From: an uncultured Ruminococcus sp. | GTDB taxonomy: Bacteria; Bacillota; Clostridia; Oscillospirales; Ruminococcaceae | Direction: 5' to 3' | NCBI GenBank assembly: GCA_934463425.1 | Contig: CAKSJP010000009.1 | Location: 1 to 64,000 of the forward strand | Length of the DNA: 64,000 nucleotides | Shown here: in pieces, positions 18,633-25,963 of the stretch | How positions within the stretch are numbered: the first letter of the stretch is position 1 | Layout of the letters: every line of letters starts with the position of its first letter | Made by a program: the position numbers and the translations under genes | The notes under the pieces: generated by a model | Told to the model about the DNA's origin: nothing | Seen by the model: only the letters and a program-made list of their open reading frames with translations | The model's database searches: none

Positions 18633-18975
18633 AACTACCTACTTCCTTTCTGCGTAAAACAAACACCGCTTTCCCCGAATGTACGGTTTTGTTTTCATCT
18701 GAGTGACGAAATACAGTTGTCTACAAAAAAGTTTTTGTCTACAAATAGAAAGCTGTTGACTTTTCGTCCTGTATCTATTATAATATAAGAGAAGCAAATT
18801 TGCAACCGTTGATTTTGCAAATTACGTCTACTAATAGACACCGTGTTTATTAGATAGTACAGCAACCCCGAATGCTGCACTGGACGCTGCTTCGGATACG
18901 ATGATATAACATATAATATGGACGGCACTCCGTGAGACCCGGTACTGTGCTGCCGAAAGATAAGGAAGATCTATC
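18633..18975. promoter_or_regulatory. Divergent control region between yhgE and tetR
   Basis: It holds a rightward promoter TTGACT (18756-18761), 17 bp, TATAAT (18779-18784). Two operator-like sites are GTCTACAAATAGAA (18737-18750) and the perfect palindrome GTCTACTAATAGAC (18826-18839). A further inverted repeat is AATTTGCAA (18797-18805) / TTGCAAATT (18815-18823). These are good candidates for TetR binding sites; the tetR leader would be about 185 nt. Confidence 0.55.
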
Positions 18976-19599
18976 ATGACAAACAATATCAAGCAAGAAC
19001 GCCGCTATCGCCGCACCGAAGCCCTGATCCTGAACGGACTCACCACCCTGCTCCAGCAGAAGAGCATCAAGGAGATCACTGTCCGGGAGCTGGCAGATCT
19101 GGTGGACATCAACCGCTCTACCTTCTATCTCCACTATACGGATATCTATGACCTGCTGGAAAAGACCGAGCAGCGCCTGCTGCAGCAGCTTCTGGACGCG
19201 GTCAATGAAAAATGGACGCTGCCGGAGACACCGAAAAACTTTTTTGCCTTTCTGGAGCAGGCGTTCAACATCCTCTCAGAGAACGCCCAGCTCTGCTCGG
19301 CGCTCATCGGCCCCAACGGAGACATTGCCTTTTTGCGGAGCATCGAAAAGATGATCCGGGAAAAGGGCATCCAGACGCTGCGTTCCTTTGCGCCGAAGGA
19401 GCTTCGGGAGCAGGATCTCCAGTATGCCATTTCCTTTGCCCTTGCCGGCTGTATGGGACTGGTGGAGCACTGGCTGAAAAACGGATGTCCCGAAACGCCC
19501 ACCCACATGGCAGAGCTGACGCTGGTGCTTCTCCGGGAGGGCACGACCTCCATCGGTGCGCCGGATGTCACACAGCATGCACTCCACGGGGCGTTCTAA
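18976..19599 (+). CDS. TetR/AcrR family transcriptional regulator
   Basis: A 207-aa one-component repressor. The N-terminal HTH is clear: ALILNGLTTLLQQKSIKEITVRELADLVDINRSTFYLHYTDIYDLLE, the last part being the recognition helix. The C-terminal ligand domain belongs to the TetR_C group seen beside membrane protein genes in Clostridia. It is divergent from yhgE and probably controls both genes through the GTCTA-N4-TAGAC sites between them. The stop codon touches the GGCAATACCGC end of a tRNA-containing segment. Confidence 0.9.
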   Translation: MTNNIKQERRYRRTEALILNGLTTLLQQKSIKEITVRELADLVDINRSTFYLHYTDIYDLLEKTEQRLLQQLLDAVNEKWTLPETPKNFFAFLEQAFNILSENAQLCSALIGPNGDIAFLRSIEKMIREKGIQTLRSFAPKELREQDLQYAISFALAGCMGLVEHWLKNGCPETPTHMAELTLVLLREGTTSIGAPDVTQHALHGAF

Positions 19600-19667
19600 G
19601 GCAATACCGCAGAGAAACAAAAGAAAAAATAAGCGCGTATTCCTGTTTTCACCGGAACACGCCCGAA

Positions 19668-19710
19668 CAAAAAGCAGCCGAAACGACACCCATCGTTTCA
19701 GCTGCTTTTT
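19668..19710. terminator. Bidirectional terminator between tetR and tRNA-Arg
   Basis: AAAAAGCAGC.GAAACGA / TCGTTTCAGCTGCTTTTT is a long stem with T or A runs on both sides. Confidence 0.85.
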
Positions 19711-19744
19711 CCACAAATATTGCACAGACCGTCCGGCTGTGTTC

Positions 19745-19821
19745 TGGCGTTCCAGAGGTGATTTGAACACCCGGCCTACCGCTTAGGAGGCGGTCGCTCT
19801 ATCCAGCTGAGCTACTGGAAC
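19745..19821 (-). tRNA. tRNA-Arg (anticodon CCT)
   Basis: It folds as a full cloverleaf: acceptor GTTCCAG/CTGGAAC, D stem GCTC/GAGC, anticodon stem ACCGC/GCGGT with loop CTCCTAA (anticodon CCT, reads AGG), and T stem with TTCAAAT. The CCA end is encoded. It lies just after pyrE on the same strand and may be co-transcribed with it. Confidence 0.93.
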
Positions 19822-19880
19822 ATCCGGAGACAGGCGCAGAACGCCGTCTCCTTTCTTGGGCGGTATTGCCTTTGCTTTGC

Positions 19881-20540
19881 TTATGCCGTTACGCCGTACT
19901 GTTCCCGGTATGCCAGCATGGCATCCAGGTGCTCTCTGCCCGGAATGATCCCATCCCGGATGCCCTGGATGATGTCCTCCATATTGACGATGGAATACAC
20001 CGGAACGCCGTACTTTTCATAGACGGACTGCACCGCGGACTTTTCGCCCTCCAGTGCGCGCTCCATCCGGTCTACGGTGATGACCATGCCGGTGATGTCC
20101 ACATCTGCCGCGCCCTTCAGCTTGGGATAGACCTCAGCCATTGCCTTGCCGGAGGTCATGACATCCTCGATGATGACCACCTTTTCGCCGTCTGTCAGCT
20201 GCTTGCCGACGAACATTCCCCCTTCGCCGTGATCCTTGACTTCCTTGCGGTCGAAGCAGAAGTTTACGTCCTTCTGATACTTGTCCGCCAGTGCCACAGC
20301 CGCCGCTGCCGCCAGGGGGATGCCCTTATATGCCGGGCCGAAGACCGTTTCTACCGGGATGTCATGCGCTGCGATGCAGGCAGCGTAATAGCGTCCCAGC
20401 TCCATCAGCTGTGCGCCGCTGTGATAGTTGCCGGCGTTGATGAAATAGGGTGCTTTTCTGCCGCTTTTCAGGGTAAATTCCCCGAATGTCAGCACACCGC
20501 AGTCTACCATAAAGCGCAGGAATGATTCTTTGTATGTCAT
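19881..20540 (-). CDS. pyrE: Orotate phosphoribosyltransferase
   Basis: Joins orotate to PRPP to make OMP in pyrimidine synthesis. The 219-aa product has FTLKSGRKAPYFINAG near the N-terminus, the FGPAYKGIPLA loop, the catalytic loop FDRKEVKDHGEGG and the PRPP-binding motif VVIIEDVMTSGKA near residue 128. The start at 20540 follows GGAAG. No other pyr gene is nearby. A consensus promoter is at 20600-20628, with repeat B1 inserted just upstream of it. Confidence 0.95.
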   Translation of the reverse strand: MTYKESFLRFMVDCGVLTFGEFTLKSGRKAPYFINAGNYHSGAQLMELGRYYAACIAAHDIPVETVFGPAYKGIPLAAAAAVALADKYQKDVNFCFDRKEVKDHGEGGMFVGKQLTDGEKVVIIEDVMTSGKAMAEVYPKLKGAADVDITGMVITVDRMERALEGEKSAVQSVYEKYGVPVYSIVNMEDIIQGIRDGIIPGREHLDAMLAYREQYGVTA

Positions 20541-20599
20541 AGAGGTGTTCTTCCTTTCTGTTTTTCCGTGCACACAGCGCTGCCGCTGTCCATACTATT

Positions 20600-20628
20600 A
20601 TTATAGCGAAAGCCGGAGCCTTTGTCAA
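20600..20628 (-). promoter_or_regulatory. Promoter of pyrE
   Basis: On the minus strand TTGACA (20623-20628), 17-bp spacer, TATAAT (20600-20605). Repeat B1 starts 19 bp upstream of the -35. Confidence 0.8.
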
Positions 20629-20646
20629 GAAAAATCGATGCTTCTC

Positions 20647-20819
20647 CACGGAAATCAATTTTGATAAATGCCTCCCTTGAAAAGGGTGATTCCCCACGGG
20701 GTGACAAAGGGGACCGCTCAGTACGAGGTGGCACGTAGTGCGGTCGGGATTATCCCCCTGTCACCTGCGGTGACATCCCCCTTTTCAAGGGGGACTTTCT
20801 TAAAAAATCGATTTCCGTG
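20647..20819. mobile_element. Repeat B1: 173-bp MITE with 9-bp target duplication
   Basis: The ends CACGGAAATCAATTTT and AAAAATCGATTTCCGTG are terminal inverted repeats. The target sequence ATGCTTCTC is duplicated at 20638-20646 and 20820-20828. The interior has CCCTTGAAAAGGG-type palindromes. It has no coding capacity, so a transposase must be supplied elsewhere. It lies inverted relative to B2 at 23857. Confidence 0.9.
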
Positions 20820-20843
20820 ATGCTTCTCCCAAAAGGCAGGGGT

Positions 20844-21962
20844 TTACTTCTGCAGCGTGCCGCTGGACAGGGCTTTCAGGTATGCGTTGATAAAGCCGTC
20901 CAGGTCGCCGTCCATGACTGCCTGGATGTTGCCGTTTTCAAAGTTGGTGCGGTGATCCTTCACCAGGGTGTACGGCATGAACACATAGGAGCGGATCTGT
21001 GCGCCCCAGGCGATCTCCTTCTGTACGCCCTTGATGTCGGCGATCTTGTCCAGGTGTTCCCGCTCCTTGATCTCCACCAGCTTTGCGCGGAGCATCTTCA
21101 TGGCGTAGTCCTTGTTCTGATACTGGCTGCGCTGTGTCTGGCAGGATACCACGATGCCGGTGGGCAGGTGGGTCAGGCGAACGGCAGAGCTGGTCTTGTT
21201 GATATGCTGTCCGCCGGCGCCGCTGGCACGGAACACATCCATCTTGATATCCTCCGGACGGATGTCAACTTCCATGGAATCGTCAATTTCCGGCATGACC
21301 TCCAGTGCCGCAAAAGAGGTGTGCCGCCGTCCGGAAGAGTCGAAGGGAGACACACGCACCAGACGGTGCACGCCGGACTCCGACTTCAGAAAGCCGTAGG
21401 CATTGTCGCCGGAGATCATGATGGACGCACTCTTCAGACCGGCTTCGTCGCCGTCCAGATAGTCCAGCAGCTCCACCTTGAAGTTGTGGCGCTCTGCCCA
21501 GCGGTTGTACATCCGGTAGAGCATCTCTGCCCAGTCCTGCGCCTCTGTGCCGCCTGCGCCGGCGTGAAAGGTCAGGATGGCGTTGGAGCTGTCATACTCT
21601 CCGGTCAGCAGAGAAGCCAGCTTCAGGGATTCCAGCTCCTTGACAAAATTGTCCGCCTCTTCGTTCAGCTCGGCGTTGGATTCCTCCTCGCCCTCCTCCA
21701 TGGTCAGCTCGATCAGCGTGAGGATATCGTCCAGTGTTTCTTCCATTTTCTGATACTTGCCGATGCGGTTTTCCAGGGACTTCACCTCCTGGAGCACCTT
21801 CTGGGAATTTTCCAGATCGCTGTAAAAATCCGGGTCTGCCACCTGCTTCTGCAATGCATCATAACGTGCCTGTGCCTTTTCAATGCCCAGCACTTCATAC
21901 AATTCTGTTAAGTCCTTGCGGTAGTCACTCATCGTGACGCGCAGCTCGTCCAATAATACCAT
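20844..21962 (-). CDS. prfB: Peptide chain release factor 2
   Basis: Class I release factor that recognises UGA and UAA and triggers peptide release on the ribosome. The 372-aa product has the stop-recognition motif SPF (VSPFDSSGRRHTSF, about residue 205), which marks RF2, and the GGQ motif (SGAGGQHINKTSSAVR, about 248). The reading frame is continuous from the ATG at 21962 with AAGGAG before it, so the usual programmed +1 frameshift in prfB is absent here. Promoter at 22005-22033. Confidence 0.95.
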   Translation of the reverse strand: MVLLDELRVTMSDYRKDLTELYEVLGIEKAQARYDALQKQVADPDFYSDLENSQKVLQEVKSLENRIGKYQKMEETLDDILTLIELTMEEGEEESNAELNEEADNFVKELESLKLASLLTGEYDSSNAILTFHAGAGGTEAQDWAEMLYRMYNRWAERHNFKVELLDYLDGDEAGLKSASIMISGDNAYGFLKSESGVHRLVRVSPFDSSGRRHTSFAALEVMPEIDDSMEVDIRPEDIKMDVFRASGAGGQHINKTSSAVRLTHLPTGIVVSCQTQRSQYQNKDYAMKMLRAKLVEIKEREHLDKIADIKGVQKEIAWGAQIRSYVFMPYTLVKDHRTNFENGNIQAVMDGDLDGFINAYLKALSSGTLQK

Positions 21963-22004
21963 AACTATTCTCCTTGTTGCATAGGGTAAATCACGATCTC
22001 TTTT

Positions 22005-22033
22005 ATTATACTACAAAACCGGAAAAGATGCAA
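22005..22033 (-). promoter_or_regulatory. Promoter of prfB
   Basis: On the minus strand TTGCAT (22028-22033), 17-bp spacer, TATAAT (22005-22010). Confidence 0.65.
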
Positions 22034-22049
22034 ATATTTTCTTTGGATA

Positions 22050-22078
22050 TTGAAAAAATTTTTCTTCTGTGCTATAAT
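22050..22078 (+). promoter_or_regulatory. Promoter of the zinc-ribbon protein-folA operon
   Basis: TTGAAA (22050-22055), 17-bp spacer, TATAAT (22073-22078) with extended TGC. Repeat A3 begins 6 bp after the -10, so A3 is the leader of the mRNA. Confidence 0.75.
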
Positions 22079-22083
22079 ATAAG

Positions 22084-22255
22084 GGCAAGACCGCACAAAG
22101 ATTGTGCGACAGATGCGTCGTCAAATTTTTCGTCAGATGAAACAAAAAGCGGAGTGAATACTTGCTGTATTCACGAGCATTTTTGTGAAATATGACGGTA
22201 AATTTGCAAGCAGATGGCGTGCAAAGTCGCCAGACGCTCTTTGTACGGTATTGCC
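22084..22255. repeat. Repeat A3: full 172-bp copy of family A
   Basis: Same length and order as A2 (11109-11280) in the opposite strand orientation, with a few substitutions in the end repeats (GGCAAGACCGC, TTGTACGG). In both A2 and A3 the same strand of the repeat is transcribed as leader of the gene downstream. Confidence 0.9.
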
Positions 22256-22323
22256 GAAAGAAAGCAATACCACAGGACAGCCCATGCAGCATGAGATTGT
22301 CCTGGAAAAGAGGGACGCACAGC

Positions 22324-23313
22324 ATGAAAATACACATCGGTGAAAAATGCATTGTCTGCGGAAAGACGTTCACAGAGACGGATGACGTAGTCGTCTGCCC
22401 GGAGTGCGGCACGCCGTACCACCGGGCATGCTGGCAGGAGCACAACGCCTGCATCAACCAGAAGCTCCACGAGACCGGCGAAAGCTGGCAGCCGGAACAC
22501 GCCCCGGAAGAGCCGAAGCCCCTGCAGATCTGCCCGGACTGCGGCACAGGCAATCCCCCGGACGCGACCCACTGCCGGCACTGCGGAAAGCCCTTTCTGC
22601 AGCCGGGAGACCGCCCGGAGACCCCGGAGACCTTTCGGGAGCAGCTCCGGGAGACCGCCGCGTACATGAGCGCACAGAACGCCACCTGCGGCATCGACCC
22701 GGAGACGACTCTGGACGGCGAGCGTCTGGAGGATGTGGCAGACTTTGTGGCGCAGAACCACCTGTACTACCTGCCGAAATTCCTGCGGTTCAGCAAGGGA
22801 CACCGGATCTCCCTGAACTTTCCCTGCCTGATCTTTCCCCAGTACTATCTGGCATACCGGAAGATGTGGGCGGCGACGCTGTTGGTCACAGGGCTTTTTT
22901 TTCTCCTCAGCATCCCCAGTTCTATGGTACAGATGGATTTTCTGTTCCAGCAGTATCTGCCCATACTCCGGGAGGCAAACGCACGGCCGGAGGTCATCCA
23001 GTTCATCCAGAACATGATGCATAAGCTGGATGCCCACGAGACTCTTCTGTACAACATCTCCATGATCGGCAGCTATCTGGAGTTTGCGGTGACCGTCCTC
23101 CTGGGACTTTTCGGCAACCGCCTCTACTACCGCTTTGTCCTGCGGCGCGTGCACAAAACCGTTCAGGAGGACGTTTCTCCTGCCATGCGGCGGATCAGAC
23201 TGCGGCAGGAGGGCGGCGTAAGCGGCTGGAACATCCTGGCGGTGTTCGGGATCCAGCTGGGCGCTTCTATGATCCTGGGGCTTGTCCTGATGCTCCTGCT
23301 GGCGGTTCTGTGA
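22324..23313 (+). CDS. Zinc-ribbon/RING-like protein with membrane domain (DUF2628-like)
   Basis: A 329-aa protein. The N-terminus has a RING-like cysteine/histidine cluster (CIVCGKTF...CPECGTPYHRACW...C, residues 8-45). A second zinc ribbon is CPDCGTGNPPDATHCRHCGKPF near 75-95. The C-terminal half has about four hydrophobic helices (about 185-205, 250-275, 300-325). This layout matches Clostridia proteins annotated as RING finger/DUF2628; function unknown. The ATG at 22324 follows AGAGGGA; an upstream in-frame start at 22192 is inside repeat A3 and is rejected. The stop overlaps the folA GTG. Confidence 0.8.
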   Translation: MKIHIGEKCIVCGKTFTETDDVVVCPECGTPYHRACWQEHNACINQKLHETGESWQPEHAPEEPKPLQICPDCGTGNPPDATHCRHCGKPFLQPGDRPETPETFREQLRETAAYMSAQNATCGIDPETTLDGERLEDVADFVAQNHLYYLPKFLRFSKGHRISLNFPCLIFPQYYLAYRKMWAATLLVTGLFFLLSIPSSMVQMDFLFQQYLPILREANARPEVIQFIQNMMHKLDAHETLLYNISMIGSYLEFAVTVLLGLFGNRLYYRFVLRRVHKTVQEDVSPAMRRIRLRQEGGVSGWNILAVFGIQLGASMILGLVLMLLLAVL

Positions 23314-23876
23314 AGCATATCGCCCTGATCGCCGCCTTCGACTGCCGCCGCGCCATCGGCAGGGACGGGCGGATCCCCTGGCACATTCCCGGCGAGCAGA
23401 GGCGCTTTCGGGAGCTGACCCTGGGGAATACCGTCATTTTCGGGCGGCGCACCTATGAGGAGATCGGCGCGCCGCTGCCCCATCGGGAAAGCTTTATCCT
23501 CTCCCGGACGAAGCAGTTTCACGGCGCACATCTGCGCACCTTTCCCGACCTGGCTGCCGCCCTCGCCGCCGCAGAAACGCCCCGGATCTTCATCGGCGGC
23601 GGCGCAGGGGTCTATGCCGAGGCGCTTCCGCTGGCAGAGGTGCTGTATCTCACGGAGATCGCCGGAGACTTTCAGGGAGACACGTTCTTTCCGGCAGTCC
23701 CCGCAGACCAGTTCCGCCAGACCGCCGCGGAATATCATGACGGCACAGTCCCCTATGTGTACCGGACATACTGCCGCACCGCAGAGGGGCGTTCCGGACC
23801 GTGTGACGAACTTTGTGCAGATGGCGTGCAAAGTCGCCAGACGCTCTTTGTGCGGTCACGGAAATCAATTTTTTAA
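23310..23876 (+). CDS. folA: Dihydrofolate reductase with repeat-derived C-terminal tail
   Basis: Reduces dihydrofolate to tetrahydrofolate with NADPH. Family motifs are ALIAAFDCRRAIGRDGRIPWHIPGE (active site, about 5-28), VIFGRRTYEEIG near 44 and IFIGGGAGVYAEAL near 95. The normal end of the fold is YVYRTYCR near residue 152. The remaining ~35 residues come from truncated repeat A4, and the last few and the stop from repeat B2, so the original stop has been lost. The GTG start overlaps the preceding stop (GTGA), so translation is probably coupled. Confidence 0.9.
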   Translation: MKHIALIAAFDCRRAIGRDGRIPWHIPGEQRRFRELTLGNTVIFGRRTYEEIGAPLPHRESFILSRTKQFHGAHLRTFPDLAAALAAAETPRIFIGGGAGVYAEALPLAEVLYLTEIAGDFQGDTFFPAVPADQFRQTAAEYHDGTVPYVYRTYCRTAEGRSGPCDELCADGVQSRQTLFVRSRKSIF

Positions 23877-24003
23877 GAAAGTCCCCCTTGAAAAGGGGGA
23901 TGTCCCGCAGGGACAGGGGGATAATCCCTCCGGCACTACGTGCCACCTCCCTTTTCAAGGGAGGCATTTATCAAAATTGATTTCCGTGTTGTGCGGTATT
24001 ACC
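23800..24003. repeat. Repeat A4: truncated family A copy split by repeat B2
   Basis: The right ~55 bp of an A repeat (from GACGAACTTTG through CTCTTTGTGCGGT), an inserted B2, then the last part ending GTGCGGTATTACC. The left half of A is missing. It overlaps the 3' end of folA. Confidence 0.8.
23857..23988. mobile_element. Repeat B2: 132-bp MITE nested in A4
   Basis: Terminal inverted repeats CACGGAAATCAATTTT / AAAATTGATTTCCGTG. The 9-bp target TTGTGCGGT is duplicated at 23848-23856 and 23989-23997. It is the same family as B1, in inverted orientation and 41 bp shorter inside. Confidence 0.9.
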
Positions 24004-24006
24004 CTA

Positions 24007-24035
24007 TGGACAAAGGCTGAAAAATATGCTATACT
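24007..24035 (+). promoter_or_regulatory. Promoter of the Nudix gene
   Basis: TGGACA (24007-24012), 17-bp spacer, TATACT (24030-24035) with extended TGC, directly after the end of repeat A4. Confidence 0.65.
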
Positions 24036-24076
24036 GAAAGAGACAAATCATCACATAAAGGAGTCGGGTGAAACCC

Positions 24077-24487
24077 ATGCAGCATGAAAAATCCTGCGGT
24101 GCGATCGTGTACCGCAAATCCCACGGGAACACGGAGATCCTGCTCATCAAGCACGTCAACAGCGGGCACTGGTCCTTTCCCAAGGGGCATATGGAAAGCG
24201 GCGAGACGGAGATCGAGACCGCTGTCCGGGAGATCCGGGAGGAGACCTCGGTAGAGGTCATGATCGACCCCACCTTCCGGGAGACGGTGTCCTATTTTCC
24301 CAAGCGGGACACACAGAAAACGGTGGTCTACTTCATCGCCCGGGCGAAAAACTATGACTTTGTTCCCCAGGAGGAAGAGATCGCGGAGATCCGGTGGGTG
24401 GACATCGGCTATGCGTCCACCATCCTCACCTATGAAAACGACAAGAACATCGTCAGCAAGGCAAGAGCCGCCATCAAGGAGTTCTGA
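24077..24487 (+). CDS. Nudix hydrolase (Ap4A hydrolase-like)
   Basis: A 136-aa Nudix hydrolase. The Nudix box runs from Gly37 (GHMESGETEIETAVREIREE) and is intact, so Mg-dependent cleavage of a nucleoside diphosphate-X bond is expected. The N-terminal KSCGAIVYR and GHWSFPKGH segments match the asymmetrical diadenosine tetraphosphatase group. AAGGAG at 24058 could serve either a GTG at 24068 or the ATG at 24077; the ATG is preferred on codon type, but its spacing is long. A 57-bp-period repeat array begins right after the stop, in the same frame. Confidence 0.88.
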   Translation: MQHEKSCGAIVYRKSHGNTEILLIKHVNSGHWSFPKGHMESGETEIETAVREIREETSVEVMIDPTFRETVSYFPKRDTQKTVVYFIARAKNYDFVPQEEEIAEIRWVDIGYASTILTYENDKNIVSKARAAIKEF

Positions 24488-24660
24488 AAGGGTGACAGCT
24501 CTGTCACCCCTGACAGGCTCGTCACCGTGACAGCTTTGTCCCACACCCCTGACAATTCTGTCACCCCTGACAGCTCTGTCACCGTGACAGCTTTGTCCCA
24601 TACCCCTGACAAGGTTGTCACCATACCCCCTGACAGATCTGTCACCCAAAACAAGAAAGA
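24488..24660. repeat. Array 1: TGACA/TGTCA palindromes with 57-bp period
   Basis: Eight TGACA starts (24493, 24511, 24528, 24549, 24568, 24585, 24607, 24631), most paired with TGTCA as TGACAG-N2-CTGTCA-type palindromes. A larger unit repeats from 24511 to 24568 (57 bp). It is open in the Nudix frame after the stop, ending in a Lys-rich stretch. Role unknown. Confidence 0.7.
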
Positions 24661-24717
24661 CAAGAAAGAGAAAACAAGAAAGAATACTGTGCATCTCCAT
24701 CCCATCGGCAGCACCCC

Positions 24718-24970
24718 CTCAGCTGTAAATGAATCTGTTGACACCACTGTCAATGAATCTGTTGACAGTATCCCACGCAGCTGTAAACGAATCTGTTGAC
24801 ACCACTGTCAATGAATCTGTTGACAGTATCCCCTCAGCTGTAAACGAATCTGTTGACACCACTGTCAATGAATCTGCTGACAGTGTCCCCTCAGCTGTAA
24901 ACGAATCTGTTGACAGCACTGTCAATGAATCTGTTGACAGTACTGTAAACGAATCTGTTTACCAAAAAAG
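24718..24970. repeat. Array 2: tandem 57-58-bp repeat
   Basis: Four-plus copies of a unit beginning AGCTGTAAACGAATCTGTTG at 24721, 24779, 24836 and 24893. The first unit is 58 bp, the next two 57 bp. Translated, it gives NESVD-type repeats; the extra base in unit 1 breaks the frame. It ends in a Lys/Arg-rich stretch like array 1. Confidence 0.75.
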
Positions 24971-25459
24971 AAAAAGAAAAGAAACATAGAAAGAAACATA
25001 CTTTGTGCATGCCGTCCCCTCTGGCGGACAGGAGCAGCCGCACATCGCCGGAGGGCAGAGTTCCCGGCACAGCAGGGCTCTGCATCCCAGGTGAATCAGA
25101 GCCTTGTGCAGTACATCCCTCTGAGAGCCTCTGTGACGGCTTCTGAGGCGCGTTTGCACTGTTCCCGGAAAAAGTTACTGCCCCGAAAGAAAATCGCTTA
25201 CAGGGCACTCTGAGAGGCTCTGAGAGGATGCAGCCTTATCTGCGGTTTCACCGCCCTGCTGCTGTATCCGCAGTCCGCAGACAAAAGCCCGGAAACCGCC
25301 GCCGAAGCTGCTGGACTTCGGGGCGGTTTCTGTTGTATCTGTTGTATCCGGAGTACAGCACGGTGTAGACAGCACCGCGCCTCTTCGGGCTGCTGTCCCG
25401 GTTTTCTCCAAAACCAAAAAGCACGCAGTCCCGGCATACCGCCGGAGCTACGTGCAAAC
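24971..25459. other. Gene-free stretch before the mobile element
   Basis: No convincing gene is present. Several imperfect inverted repeats occur, for example CCGAAGCTGCTGGACTTCGG near 25300-25320. The part just before 25460 corresponds to the terminator region normally found after tRNA-Thr: AAAACCAAAAAGCACGCA is shared with 34460-34477. It is chromosomal flank left behind by the integration. Confidence 0.5.
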
Positions 25460-25507
25460 TCTTGGAGCTGTTAACCAGATTCGAACTGGTGACCTCTTCC
25501 TTACCAA
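25460..25507. repeat. Left attachment site (tRNA-Thr remnant)
   Basis: 48 bp identical to 34509-34556. It contains the 3' 45 nt of tRNA-Thr including CCA but lacks the 5' half, so it cannot be a tRNA. Confidence 0.9.
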
Positions 25508-25963
25508 AGTGAAGAAACGCCTTTTCAACTCTTTTCGATTCTGCTGAAACCAACGCATTTTCCATGCTTTTTCCGTTTCCGCCTGTCGAAATCTGTTGCC
25601 CTCTGTAGTGCCCTAACCGGATTTTAGTGCCCTCATAGTGTCCTCGCAGTGTCCTTGCTGCATATCCCGCAAGGGCGAACCCGCCCATTTTTGAGCAGGT
25701 TGCTTTTGTGCGTGGTGAAATCCTGCAAAGGACTATTGCTCATTTTTGAGCAAAAGCTGTGCCGTCAGAGCAGGTTCTGTGGTCTTAGCCGGTACCGAAA
25801 CGGTACTCGATATATAAATATCCCTAACCCCAGATTAGCCTTTTCAGAAAAGCCCCGTGCTGCCCTCTGAGCCGTTCTGCCTGCTCTTTCGGAAAAGAAC
25901 CAGAGGAAATGCAAGGCGGCTCTGCGGGGCTTGTGTGCGTTATGACGTACTGCTGCAAAATTC
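25508..25963. other. Left end of the element without a clear gene
   Basis: Holds four TAGTGCCCTAA-like repeats (25606, 25625, 25636, 25647), candidates for integrase arm sites. There are two copies of CATTTTTGAGCA (25686-25697, 25741-25752), the second within the hairpin TTGCTC-ATTTTT-GAGCAA. No ORF with a ribosome site was seen. Confidence 0.5.

Larger units (their letters stand above)
19600..19870. repeat. tRNA-Arg segment framed by family A repeat tips
   Basis: GGCAATACCGC at 19600-19610 and its inverse GCGGTATTGCC at 19860-19870 match the outermost 11 bp of the A repeats. Between them lie a terminator and tRNA-Arg, not the usual A interior. No target duplication is visible. Confidence 0.5.

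Noticed and set aside
22192..22323. N-terminal extension of the zinc-ribbon membrane protein
   Set aside because: The extra residues come from repeat A3; the zinc cluster starts right after the ATG at 22324, which has its own ribosome site.
20640..24010. Transposase gene for the A or B repeats within the window
   Set aside because: All copies here are non-coding or carry only short frames; no transposase-like ORF was found.
24488..24970. Repeat arrays as a CRISPR
   Set aside because: The units are contiguous, without unique spacers, and no cas gene is near. No CRISPR was seen in the window.
25463..25507. Second tRNA-Thr gene
   Set aside because: Only the 3' 45 nt are present; the 5' acceptor strand, D arm and most of the anticodon stem are missing. 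It is the attachment-site remnant.
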